From: Thiodiazotropha sp040506195
GTDB lineage: Bacteria > Pseudomonadota > Gammaproteobacteria > Chromatiales > Chromatiaceae
Length of the DNA: 64,000 nucleotides
Assembly: GCA_040506195.1 (NCBI GenBank)
Contig: JBEVXH010000009.1
Location: 62,001 to 126,000 of the forward strand
Reading direction: 5' to 3'
This document shows, piece after piece, positions 9,029-19,100 of the stretch; within the stretch, counting starts at the first letter, position 1, and each line of letters begins with the position of its first letter. Position numbers and translations under genes: made by a program. A model generated the notes under the pieces. That model was not told the DNA's origin and searched no databases. It saw only the letters and a list, made by a program, of their open reading frames with translations.

Positions 9029-10105
9029 CTATCGACTTCGCAGAGGATCCCAGGGACCATCCTCTCTCTCATCATCAATCAGCCTTTCATCCTGCCAAAT
9101 AGTTTCCAGCCGTTGCATGAGAGCACCGATGAGATTTTTTACCCCCTCTCCAGTGACGGCGGAGATCCCATATACAGGTCCCTCCCACTGAACGGCCTCA
9201 AGCAGCTCTCTACGCCGTTCCCGGAACGTTTCATCAGGCAGTAGATCCTTTTTATTCAGTACCAACCATCGTTCCTTGTCCATAAGCTCCGCTGAATAGC
9301 GTGACAACTCCTGTTCGATCTGCTTCACTTCGGCGGCACAATCCGCACTGCTGTCCAAGGGAGCGATATCCACCAGATGCAGTAGCAGACGTGTGCGTGA
9401 CAGATGCTTGAGAAACTGCAATCCCAGGCCGGCGCCCTCTGCCGCTCCTTCGATTACACCGGGTATATCCGCCACTACAAAACTGCGTTCGCTGCCCAGA
9501 CTCACCACACCCAGATTGGGGTAGAGGGTGGTAAAGGGGTAATCCGCCACCTTAGGCCGGGCACTGGAGATACGGCTGATCAGACTCGATTTTCCGGCAT
9601 TCGGCATCCCCAGCAGGCCCACATCCGCCAACAGGATCAGTTCAAGATGGAGCTCCCGCCGATCCCCCGGCGTACCTTGTGTGAACTGCCTCGGGGTACG
9701 GTTGGTGCTGCTCTTGAAATGTACATTGCCGATCCCCCGTTCACCCCCTTTCGCCACCAGAAGCTGCTGCCGATGAATCATCAACTCACCCAGCAGTTCG
9801 CCGGTCTCCTCATCCAGCACCCGTGTTCCCACTGGAACCCGTATAAACAGATCCTGCCCTTTACGCCCGCTACGCTCACGCCCCATGCCATTCTGTCCGC
9901 GTTCCGCCTTGTGGGTTCGTTGGGTACGAAAATCGACCAGGGTGTTCAGGCCGCTGTCGGCGACCAGGTAGACGCTGCCGCCGTTGCCGCCGTCACCCCC
10001 GTCCGGCCCACCCTTGGGGATATATTTCTCACGGCGAAAACTGGCGCAACCATCGCCTCCGTCTCCGGCTAGGACTTTAATTTTGGCTTCATCGACGAAT
10101 TTCAT
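9029..10105 (-). CDS. obgE: GTPase ObgE/CgtA
   Basis: Ribosome-associated GTPase involved in 50S maturation and growth control. The 358-aa protein has the glycine-rich Obg domain (residues 1-158; AGDGGDGCASFRREK, KGGPDGGDGG) and then the G domain with G1 GMPNAGKSS, G3 DIPG and G4 NKKD. It lies downstream of rplU-rpmA but behind an intrinsic terminator, so it probably also has its own promoter between 10106 and 10188. Confidence 0.97.
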   Translation of the reverse strand: MKFVDEAKIKVLAGDGGDGCASFRREKYIPKGGPDGGDGGNGGSVYLVADSGLNTLVDFRTQRTHKAERGQNGMGRERSGRKGQDLFIRVPVGTRVLDEETGELLGELMIHRQQLLVAKGGERGIGNVHFKSSTNRTPRQFTQGTPGDRRELHLELILLADVGLLGMPNAGKSSLISRISSARPKVADYPFTTLYPNLGVVSLGSERSFVVADIPGVIEGAAEGAGLGLQFLKHLSRTRLLLHLVDIAPLDSSADCAAEVKQIEQELSRYSAELMDKERWLVLNKKDLLPDETFRERRRELLEAVQWEGPVYGISAVTGEGVKNLIGALMQRLETIWQDERLIDDEREDGPWDPLRSR

Positions 10106-10188
10106 GATTCAGCTTACCTTCACGCAAACCCTATTCGGGAACAGCTGAAAACCACATGCCAGGCAGTCCCTACCGAAGTAGACGGGTC

Positions 10189-10224
10189 CAAAAACTAAAA
10201 AGCCCCGTCGATCGACGAGGCTTT
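10189..10224 (-). terminator. Intrinsic terminator after rpmA
   Basis: On the minus strand a near-perfect hairpin (AGCCTCGTCG/CGACGGGGCT) is followed by CTTTTTAGTTTTT. It separates the ribosomal-protein pair from obgE-proB and may attenuate rather than fully stop read-through. Confidence 0.8.
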
Positions 10225-10247
10225 ATACGGCTCGACTACGAACCGGC

Positions 10248-10505
10248 CTACTCGGCGACAACGCTCACATATCTGCGATTGCGTGGCCCCTTCATCTCGA
10301 ACTGAACCTTTCCATCCGCTTTCGCAAATAGAGTGTGGTCCTTTCCTATACCGACGTTGACACCGTTATGGAACTGGGTGCCGCGCTGGCGAACGATGAT
10401 GTTACCCGCCTTGACTGACTCACCGCCGTAGATCTTTACACCCAGGCGTTTGGATTCTGAATCGCGACCGTTTCGTGTACTGCCGCCTGCTTTTTTATGT
10501 GCCAT
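10248..10505 (-). CDS. rpmA: 50S ribosomal protein L27
   Basis: Large-subunit protein near the peptidyl-transferase centre. The 85-aa product starts MAHKKAGGSTRNGRDSESKR and contains GNIIVRQRGTQFH, both diagnostic of L27. It follows rplU by 12 bp in the usual order and ends before a strong terminator. Confidence 0.98.
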   Translation of the reverse strand: MAHKKAGGSTRNGRDSESKRLGVKIYGGESVKAGNIIVRQRGTQFHNGVNVGIGKDHTLFAKADGKVQFEMKGPRNRRYVSVVAE

Positions 10506-10517
10506 CTGACTCTCTCC

Positions 10518-10829
10518 TCAGCCGCTGATGCCGGTCACTTGAAGTTCGGTGTACCACTGCCGGTGCCCCTGGCGCTTCATGTGGTGTTTACGACGGCGGA
10601 ACTTGATGATCTTGACTTTCTTGCCCCGGCCGTGGGATTTAACCGTTGCCGTAACTTTCCCGCCATCCACATAAGGCGTTCCGACCTTGACGTCATCACC
10701 GTTGGTGATCATCAGTACTTTGTCCAGCTCGACGGAGGCACCCTCATCAGCGGTCAGCATTTCGACCTTGATGGTGTCGCCCTCAGAAACACGATACTGC
10801 TTTCCGCCGGTTTGAATTACCGCATACAT
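10518..10829 (-). CDS. rplU: 50S ribosomal protein L21
   Basis: Large-subunit 23S rRNA-binding protein, 103 aa, typical length. It starts MYAVIQTGGKQYRVSEGD and carries the conserved basic C-terminal stretch KIIKFRRRKHHMKRQGHRQ. First gene of the rplU-rpmA pair; its promoter should lie in 10830-11064, where no other gene is seen. Confidence 0.98.
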   Translation of the reverse strand: MYAVIQTGGKQYRVSEGDTIKVEMLTADEGASVELDKVLMITNGDDVKVGTPYVDGGKVTATVKSHGRGKKVKIIKFRRRKHHMKRQGHRQWYTELQVTGISG

Positions 10830-11064
10830 TGCTTGAATCCCCGAAAAATAGCGTTATGCCCCGCCAGACATCCGGGCGAGGTAAAGAGCGGGAATTCTAC
10901 CTACAAGGCCCATGCCGGTCAACCACCTTGAACAGAGCCCCCTCCCGGGCGCAATCCTATCACCTGACCCCATAGTCAAAGCATCCCTTCATAAGGGAAC
11001 CTGTTCGCTAGAGTGAGATTTCGATTGGCTGGCCAAGCGATCAGCCAATCACTTTCATGGACCA

Positions 11065-11409
11065 CTAACCATTTGATGAAAAACGCTTTTCAGCCTCGAT
11101 AAAGATTCTCTTCACTTGTGGAAAGTGTTGTTTGATCATACCGTCCATCCCGCCGATCGCCCGCTCCACCTCATCCGCGGAGACGCTGTCCCTGAAATCG
11201 ACACTCATGTTAACCAGCACAAAGTCCGGACCCATATGCATGGTCAGCACCTCGTTGACGTACTCTACCACGGCGATATCGTTTGCCATTTCCCGTATAC
11301 CCTGCACGACAGCCTTGTTGGCGCTCTCGCCAATCAACAATCCCTTGGTCTCATAGGCAAGCCAGACGGCGGTACCAACCAGGATCAAGCCGATGATGAT
11401 CGACGGGGA
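11065..11409 (-). pseudogene. 3' remnant of a cation diffusion facilitator transporter
   Basis: The readable part (SPSIIIGLILVGTAVWLAYE, then TKGLLIGESA) matches the last membrane helix of CDF family efflux proteins, followed by the complete cytoplasmic ZT dimerisation domain (VEYVNEVLTMHMGPDFVLVN, later IEAEKRF). An in-frame TAA at 11410-11412 precedes it, and the five N-terminal helices, including the HxxxD metal sites, are absent. No canonical start with a ribosome-binding site is seen. Intact CDF proteins are around 300 aa; about 115 codons remain here. I infer a decayed metal-efflux gene. Confidence 0.75.
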
Positions 11410-11662
11410 TTACTGCAGCCTGATGGCGAGTCCCATGAGCGTATGCCAAATAGTCATTTTATTCTCACGCGACAACCTCAATGTTACATTTCGTTAAATA
11501 TATGGCTATTAATTAATCAAGGTCGTCCCAAATAGGATGCCTCGATAATCAATAACCATAAAAGAGTCTCTCTCATCTACACAGAATGAAGGTTTGACTT
11601 GCGTGAAACGGGAGATGAGCAATTTAAAAAGTAGCTAACCGGGTGATTGTGGGGATCGATGT

Positions 11663-11908
11663 ATGACATATGAAAAACGTACTGGCGAGCAGGCAATTCC
11701 GGGTAATTTAAAGGAGATCTTGACTGAGCTGCAGATGATGTCCCTCAACAAACTTTCGAGTTTCGGCTGGGAGTTGTTCTTTGTTCGCCGCCCGCTTTTT
11801 CAAGAGGTTGTACCTGTAGTCAGAAGACATGACGGGATACAAATCGGCGTGCTTGAAGCGGACGGTCGTATCAACATGAAACCGGAGATTGTTCTGCGAA
11901 AAACTTAA
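11663..11908 (+). CDS. Conserved small hypothetical protein
   Basis: An 81-aa soluble protein from ATG 11663. The core (SSFGWELFFVRRPLFQEVVP, then VGVLEADGRI-like residues and a C-terminal EIVLR) resembles a small family of uncharacterised proteobacterial proteins with an FGWxLxFxRRPLFQ motif. That is recalled from general family knowledge and has not been checked. There is no signal peptide or metal motif. It converges with the large Pgs-like operon, ending 19 bp from the end of its last gene. Function unknown. Confidence 0.65.
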   Translation: MTYEKRTGEQAIPGNLKEILTELQMMSLNKLSSFGWELFFVRRPLFQEVVPVVRRHDGIQIGVLEADGRINMKPEIVLRKT

Positions 11909-11927
11909 TGAACTGTCGTAAAAACAT

Positions 11928-14900
11928 TTAGCGGGACTGAGTATCCGTCGCAGAATCACTCCTGGTGAAGGCACCGACAAACTCAAATGCCCGCTGCTTT
12001 AACCAACCCTCTTTCTGCCGTTTATTCAGGGCCTGAAGTTCCAGTGCGGCACGTTCGTGGCTGATTCGTTCATTCTGTAAATCGCGGTATATACGATTGG
12101 CCAGTTTACGCCGGCGTATTGCGTCACCTGAATCGAGGAATGCTTCCACACCATCCAGCAGTTTTGCCAACAGTCCCACGCTGCGACCCGCGTCCATCTT
12201 TTTCCGTATCGCTTTCATCGCCTCATCCAGGTTGACGAGAATCACTCTAAGTTCTGCCTGAAAGAGTTCATTCTGGGCAAGTTTTTTATGGCGTACCCGC
12301 TCAATCGTCTGTTGCACGGTATGTTCGCTCAGCTGGCCGAAATCCTTGAAAATCGACAGGTTGTGCAAACCATCTCGGGCTATCGCAGGATCTTTGGCGT
12401 CGAGTTGCGCACAGTAATGATGACATAACTCCCAGGCCTGCCAACGATAGACAAAATCGAGACCCGTACCCTTGATATTCTGGATCCCCATTACCCGGCT
12501 CTTCAATCCGGGGGGGGTCTTTTTGACGATCTCTCTTATCACCTGCTCGCCACTGCTATGGGGATCCTCTATGACTGTAAACTTGCTCCAAAACCAGCCT
12601 GTAAGCTGCTCCTTGAAGATCTGTTCCAGTTGCTTCGGCGGACTGGCTCCCTGCTCGATCTTGTCCACCAGTTCCTGGTACTCATGGTAGCGTTGAAGGA
12701 GTTCCTGATGGAAATCCCGGATCTCTTCAGCCTGTGCACCAGCATCTGTCATCGACAGACTTTGCTGCAGCCCTTCGGGATCGCACCAAAGCTGCTCAAG
12801 CTTTGCGAGAGGCATCTCCCCGGCGAAGTCCGACAACAGACAGCCCAAGCGCCCCTGAATGTGCTCGGGTCGGTAGGGGAGACGGAAACGGCGCGCCATT
12901 TTTTCCACTACCCGAAGTGGATCTTCCTGTTCGCCGCCCCGATCATCGAAGAGAGAGATATCCTTTTCCCACTCCTCCCAAAGATCCCGAATGTAGCCCT
13001 GCAGTCCGTCCAGGTTGGTGCCGATTAAAAAGTGATGATCGGCGGCGATATCCTCTACCAGAATGGCGGCAAAAACCTGTGACCGGGGCTCCCGGTCTGC
13101 ACGGTTGTTGACTACTGTCGCAAGCCAGGTATCAGGGTCCGAATAGGGATCCTGATCGGCGAAGCCGGTTCTCCGCCAGTTGCTCAGACACCCGAACCGC
13201 TCATTTGCCGACATGCCGTTGACGAACTCCAGTCTGCGCCCCCTGACCGTTGCAATCGGTGATGCCTTGAGCACACCCAGGTCAGGGACGACGCGATCCG
13301 CCATCTCCTTGAGGGCATAGTCGGCTTCCAACCCGAGTTCGTTCGCGAGTTCCAGCACCAATGCGATGTTGTCGGGATGTTCCTCGTAGGGGAAGCGCTG
13401 CAGGATGTCCGGCGGGAGCAGGCCCGACTGCAGCCAGCCCGCTGTACGCAGGCGGGTCTGTTTTTTTTGCGCGGCACTGCGCAGGATCGGCAGCATCTGA
13501 GCCTCAGTCGTTATCAATACGCTATTGTGTGGTATGAAGTTCGTCATCACTTCCGGAATGTTATAACCCGCGGGTCCCTGCAGATCCTCATGATCGGGAT
13601 AGGTATTGGTGATGGTGGAAATATCGTCCTTCATCCACTGCTGCTGCAATATACCGACATAGGAAGGGGTCAATCCCATGCATTCCCAGAGAAACACATC
13701 GATATTAAACCGTTGCCCCAGGCGCAGCAGGTTTGCCTGTTCCCAGATGGTAGCCTTGTCATAGGGACGAAACAGCATCATCTCCCGCAAGCGGCCATTC
13801 GGGTGGGCATGCAGGAACATCGCCTCGCAACCGGTTGTCTTCGATATCACCGAATAGCCTTTGGCGTTCACCAGTGCCGCCTTGAGTCGCTCGGTGCCCG
13901 ACTTGCCGCGAGTGCCCCAACCACCGATGACCAGCGGCATCGAACCCCGGGCCGATCTGATACGCGCATTTAGGTAGAGATGTCGACCGAACATCCCCGC
14001 CACTGCCGCAACGAGGAACAGAAGCAGTTGTTTAATGTTGTTCTGGTAGACCGAGTAGAAATAGTCCTGAAGTCGCCCAAAAGCATCTTGCAACGGGAGA
14101 GGAATGAGCGTTATAGCGGGAAAAAATCGCTCCACGGCCGGATCTGGGCTCCAGCCCCCCGCCCCATCCTGAGAACTCTTACGAGACTCACAAATCGTAT
14201 CCGGGTGGCTGGAGAAACGCAGGGTTATCCCAAGGCGCCGCAATGATTCGACATAGCGAGTGGGCGCCAACCGCTCCCCTTCCTGCCAATTGCGCAGTTC
14301 GGCATATTCGGCAAAACGCAGGGTCAGCAGGATTCTCGAGGCCATACGGCGCAAAATCGAGTCGGGCGGGGATACCTGAGTAACGCCTTCCGCACTGTAG
14401 AGCCACAGCGGCTTACCACGCAGCAGGCCGGCATCCAATGCCGATATCACCTCATCCACCAAGGGGAGATAGGGGCGGCGTCCACTCTCTGCAGGAAGAA
14501 AGAGCGGTTCCCCCGGAACCCGGGTCTCTGCCAGTTCAGCCATTATCGATGATGGGGCGTGTAAACCGCCTCGATAGACTCGCCCGGTGGTGTGGGGGAA
14601 GCCCTGGCGTTTGTCTGTCGCTGGTCGCCATAGCTCATGCCACAGCCGCCAGCTTCTGAAACCCAGCCTGGCGCCCCGTCGCAGACGTGGTCCAAACATG
14701 CCGGATTCCAATTCCAGGTCAAAATCCTTCTGCGCCAGACAGGAGAGTGTTCTACCCAGGGTGTCCCGATCCACCGCTTTCAACAGGCTGTTCCTGAGAC
14801 GGGTTGCCCGACGCGGTTCTATGGTTTCGATACGTCGACGCAAGGCATCTGCCAGCTGCCTTGCCTGAGGGGTCTGCAGCAACCAAATCTGTTCCTTCAC

Positions 14901-16187
14901 CTGGGCGCTCCAGCGGCGCACTGAAAGATCGTCCGCACTGCGATGGAGCTCAGCCAGAAGCGGGGAGAGCCTGGCGTACCACCGGCATGCGAGCTCCCAC
15001 CGCTCCGTCTTATCCAGATCAGTGTAGATATCCAGCATGCTTTTCAGTCCTACGCGCAATACGAATTGCTCCTTCTCCGAGCTGAGCGATGTATGCAGCT
15101 GCTCGAGTATGGTCTCGAACAACTCCTCCCGCTGTATCAGGGCACAGAGACCCACAAGGGTTGCCGCACGCACCCGGGGTTCCTTATCCTGCAGCAACAA
15201 CCGAGGCAGAACTCGGTCCACGGTTTCCTTACTCGCATGATGCATCGCTTCAACAATCAATTGACGCACTGCCGGGCTGGGGTCATCCTTCACTCTCATC
15301 AGCAGCGGCTCAAGCTGCGGTGAATCCGGGATCTGCTGGCCAAATAGCCGCATGGCGTGTCGGCGAACGAACAGGTCATCACCCTTTCCCAGGCTCTGCA
15401 GGCGATGCTCCAGGGCCGAGATCAACGACTCGGTGGAGAAGGTCTGCAGCAGGCTCAATGCGGCACATTGAATCCAGACCTCTTGACGGCGCTCCAGCGC
15501 GGAACGGTAGATATAACGTAAGGTGGTATCGTTAACCGCCTTCTCCTGGAGGTTGTGAGGCAGGCTGCTTACCGATGCGGCAAGGGACTCGAATGCCGCG
15601 ATTCGCACCCGCGGATCGCCATCGTATGCCAGCAGCGAACGCAACAGCTTCTCCAGCTGCAGCTGACGCCAGGCGATAATGCTCTGCTCACCTGCAGAGA
15701 AGCACTCAATATAGTGCGCGGCAATGACACCAAGTCGCCCAAGGGTAACGACAAGCTCTTGCTCCGCTTTCCGATAGCGGCGTTCATAACGCTCCACCAT
15801 GGCGTCATAACCGAACCAGCGGGAGAAGGCCCTGCGATCTCTGTTCACCTGGCGATGGGTCGCCCCGAGACGCTTGGCATACTCCAGAATGTGCGCCTGT
15901 TTTTCGCGATCGGTCGCTGCATGGTTGTGTCGCTGGGAGAATTCGACAAAACCCGCACGCAGACCATCCATCTGTTCCAGCTTTTCCGTAATCCAGAACA
16001 CCAGGTACTCAACCAGCAAACGGGCACGTACGTTCTCTTCTGTGATCGCAACCCCTTCCATGCGAGGCTGAAGATCGAGCCATCCCTGAAAACCGGATTC
16101 CAGCCGATCGATCAATGGCCGGTCAACCGCCAGCCATCGAGTGTGAAATCCCAATTCCAGTAAGTTGCGTACGGAGCCGACGCTCAT
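11928..16187 (-). CDS. HEAT-repeat / PgsB(CapB)-type Mur ligase fusion
   Basis: A 1419-aa protein, over three times the length of Bacillus PgsB (about 390 aa). Residues 1-700 are mostly helical, with HEAT-like repeats at about 170-350 (PRVRIAAFESLA, PAVRQLIVEAMHHA, PRVRAATLVGLCAL). A single membrane helix follows (about 715-735; LLLFLVAAVAGMFG). A PgsB/CapB-type ligase domain comes next: P-loop GTRGKSG (Lys 762), SKTTG, WECM, and NTYPDHEDLQGP. The last 370 residues are helical and unassigned. PgsB activates the gamma-carboxyl of glutamate with ATP and adds the next residue; I infer the same type of amide-bond polymerisation here, substrate unknown. It is the last gene of the operon and overlaps the preceding gene by ATGA. 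Confidence 0.8.
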   Translation of the reverse strand: MSVGSVRNLLELGFHTRWLAVDRPLIDRLESGFQGWLDLQPRMEGVAITEENVRARLLVEYLVFWITEKLEQMDGLRAGFVEFSQRHNHAATDREKQAHILEYAKRLGATHRQVNRDRRAFSRWFGYDAMVERYERRYRKAEQELVVTLGRLGVIAAHYIECFSAGEQSIIAWRQLQLEKLLRSLLAYDGDPRVRIAAFESLAASVSSLPHNLQEKAVNDTTLRYIYRSALERRQEVWIQCAALSLLQTFSTESLISALEHRLQSLGKGDDLFVRRHAMRLFGQQIPDSPQLEPLLMRVKDDPSPAVRQLIVEAMHHASKETVDRVLPRLLLQDKEPRVRAATLVGLCALIQREELFETILEQLHTSLSSEKEQFVLRVGLKSMLDIYTDLDKTERWELACRWYARLSPLLAELHRSADDLSVRRWSAQVKEQIWLLQTPQARQLADALRRRIETIEPRRATRLRNSLLKAVDRDTLGRTLSCLAQKDFDLELESGMFGPRLRRGARLGFRSWRLWHELWRPATDKRQGFPHTTGRVYRGGLHAPSSIMAELAETRVPGEPLFLPAESGRRPYLPLVDEVISALDAGLLRGKPLWLYSAEGVTQVSPPDSILRRMASRILLTLRFAEYAELRNWQEGERLAPTRYVESLRRLGITLRFSSHPDTICESRKSSQDGAGGWSPDPAVERFFPAITLIPLPLQDAFGRLQDYFYSVYQNNIKQLLLFLVAAVAGMFGRHLYLNARIRSARGSMPLVIGGWGTRGKSGTERLKAALVNAKGYSVISKTTGCEAMFLHAHPNGRLREMMLFRPYDKATIWEQANLLRLGQRFNIDVFLWECMGLTPSYVGILQQQWMKDDISTITNTYPDHEDLQGPAGYNIPEVMTNFIPHNSVLITTEAQMLPILRSAAQKKQTRLRTAGWLQSGLLPPDILQRFPYEEHPDNIALVLELANELGLEADYALKEMADRVVPDLGVLKASPIATVRGRRLEFVNGMSANERFGCLSNWRRTGFADQDPYSDPDTWLATVVNNRADREPRSQVFAAILVEDIAADHHFLIGTNLDGLQGYIRDLWEEWEKDISLFDDRGGEQEDPLRVVEKMARRFRLPYRPEHIQGRLGCLLSDFAGEMPLAKLEQLWCDPEGLQQSLSMTDAGAQAEEIRDFHQELLQRYHEYQELVDKIEQGASPPKQLEQIFKEQLTGWFWSKFTVIEDPHSSGEQVIREIVKKTPPGLKSRVMGIQNIKGTGLDFVYRWQAWELCHHYCAQLDAKDPAIARDGLHNLSIFKDFGQLSEHTVQQTIERVRHKKLAQNELFQAELRVILVNLDEAMKAIRKKMDAGRSVGLLAKLLDGVEAFLDSGDAIRRRKLANRIYRDLQNERISHERAALELQALNKRQKEGWLKQRAFEFVGAFTRSDSATDTQSR

Positions 16188-19100
16188 TGCCGAACCTCGC
16201 CGACAGGAAAGTGGCGCTCTAACTCATGTCGGCTGCGTATAGGTTCAAATGTAACCGTACCGGGGCGGAAATCACGATATATTCGCCCATTGGCACGATG
16301 ATGACGCAGGCTCAGGAACAACGAGGTATCTCCGCTATCCAGTTGGTGGTCCAATTCGAAACCCAGACGCCAACCCGCTTGCAGCGTCGTCCAACGATGC
16401 CAATCCAGGCGCAACTTCAGGTTGTGCTGCTGCTCTTCTTCAGCGCGGTCATCGTCATCGAAATAGTGACGCCAACGATAGCGCACCCCCAGCCCCAAAT
16501 CGCGCACCAGTTGATCTCCACTCAGGGTGAAGTCCGTATAGTCGGGTCTAAACGGATTTAATGCCTCGTTGGTGGTCAACGCCAGGGAAGCGCGGATGCG
16601 TGTGTCGCGCCAGGGATAGTGGCTTAATGTATCACCTAGCCTGAGTCCACGCTGATGGTCATTTTTGTAACGGGTATAGACATCCTGATCCACATATTCG
16701 CTCAATCCCTGTTCGAGGTCATTCAAACTGAGCCAACGCTTGAATAGACCGAAGCTGGGTCGATGATGGGTCTTGCCGCTCAGCCGGCGGTACTGGGAAA
16801 GTTCCGCCTTCAGCGACAGTGACCATTCAGTACCGATCATCTGTTTTGGCTGCTGTAGAAACAAGTCTCCACTCAGATCCATGTTGATGGCATGAAAGCT
16901 ACTGTCCCAATGGAGATCGCCGTAAACGCCCAAAGTAGTTCCGCCTATATCCCGGATCCTCGCCAATACTCCCGATTCCAGGTAGCGATCGGCATATTCC
17001 TGAAACAGGCGATGACCGACACCCAGCTCGAAAAACCGCTCGGATCGGTCGGCTGAACGGTCTTCATCGAGATTGCGCCTGCTGACCAGACGACCATAGT
17101 ACTCCCAGGTTCCATCTTCTTGACCCAACATCGGCTGCAGTTCCCTGAGCGATAACGCTTCGGTCTGCGAAGAGGGTAATTTATCTACGCTCGGCATTTC
17201 GGCTTGAATGAGATGCGCTTCACGCAACCGGCTTTGCCAGGGTTTTAACAGGACACGCTGGCGGAAGAGACGGTAATAGCTCTCCTGTCGACCGCTTCTC
17301 GGTGGTAACTGCAGCTCTTGCCAGCCAGGCTGTATAAATAGAAACCGGCTGAAAGTCTGTCCTTCGACCCGCTCATCGATCCGCAACCAGGCCGGCCCCT
17401 CTAGCGCCAGTTCTAAAGGTTCATCGACAGTGGAAACCTGATAGGCCCGTTCGTAGAATCGTTCCCGGCCCGCACCCGACGATTGTCCTTCATCCCGAAT
17501 AGCGAAGCGCAGGATCTGGTTTTGCAGCGGATTGAGCATCTGCACACGCAGCACGTGCCGTCCCTGAGGAACCGATATATGTATGCGCTGACTTGGATGG
17601 TCGGGTGTAAGCTGGATAAGATGGTTTTCGCCATCATCGAGACGATAGCTGATCCGCAAATCCCTGGCATCGATATAGCCGATCTCTTCCAGCTTGAAGT
17701 TCAGGGCGACAGCCGTGGCAGAGGCTGGATTTCGTAATGCGATATTGACTCGCTGACCGCCATAGATAAAGCGTTCGCCTTCCAGCAACGGCTCGAGCAA
17801 CGCGCTGCGCACCCTCGAGCCGGGACTCTCGGGCTGAAATGTTGTCAGTCGCATAAAGCGCAGTCCGGCGCTGGAGACAATCCCGTCCATCGGCTGCCAA
17901 CGATAGTTGCGTCTCATTCTGCGTATTATGCTCTGCAAGCGGCGATCGCTTGCATGCGCGTGGAACAGAACCTCGGCCTGTGCCAGCAATGACGCAGCCA
18001 TTTCAGGCTGCTGTTCCACCTGCCACAGCCATTGTGCCATTTGTTGATAATGCACATCCTGAACGACCGCTGCCGTATAGAGCGGGCGCGGTATACCTAT
18101 GGCCTCGGCGTTGATTGAATCATCGCCGCTGATCGTCTCACTCTGAATAGCCTGTATGAAGCTGTCGGATATGGAGCATCCCTTAAGCCAATGGACATCC
18201 TGCCCTGGAAACGGATTGTGCGGGTTGAAATCGTCAGCCGCACCAGGCTTTCCGCCCAGATCATAGACCATGGGTTCGGGGAGTACTGACAATGGCCGCT
18301 CGGCGGTTAGGGCTTCGACCTCAATCAGCTGTGGGCGATCATGGGGCGTAAGTCTTAAATGATGCCTGCCGGGTCCGATTGAGTACTCGAACCGATGCGT
18401 TCGCCCGGGGAACATCCCGCCACGCGACAGCCTCACGCCCTTTACCACACTGTCGCCATTGATGGGGAAACGTCTCAAGCTTGATCCATCTGCGACCAGC
18501 AGCCAGTCATCCACCGGGAAGTCGATATCTTCATTGTGCAGCAGCCGGCTATTGATGCGCAACGTGCGCGGCCCTTGCACAACCATTTCGACAGGTGAGG
18601 ATGGCAAGGCCCGGAATAGCCTGAAGGCCTGATCCTGATCGGGCACATTCAGTAGTTCAACGCCGTCAAACTTGACGATGTTGTTGCTGAGTGAGCGCCA
18701 CTGCCGCTCCCCTGGCAGCTTCTCCCACCAGGCCGCCCAATCCTCAAGCAAGGCCTCTTGATCCAATTCCGGATCAGTCAGATCGTTTCGAAGTGCGAGG
18801 CCTTGTTGCAAGGCCGCATTCAGCGCTGTTCCTCGAGAGCCGGCATTTTCCCACGCCGATAAGGCCGCTTTATATCGACCTTGCCGCTGATGGCGGTAAC
18901 CGCGCCAATAGGCCTGCAGATGAGGATCGGCGAGAGTCTCCAAATTGGCATCGAAGGTACGCCTCCAGTCGGCGGAATAGGCGGCATCCAGCATGCTTCG
19001 CGCCGGACGCCGGTCTGGCGGAATTGAAAGGAGGATCTTTATGGCCCATACCGCTTTACCCTGTTTCAGCAACATCCCGGCCAGCTTTGCCAATCGGCCG

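Noticed and set aside
12558..16163. Several plus-strand frames of 90-200 codons opposite the PgsB fusion
   Set aside because: Shadow frames in a GC-rich long gene; none has a recognisable motif or ribosome-binding site.
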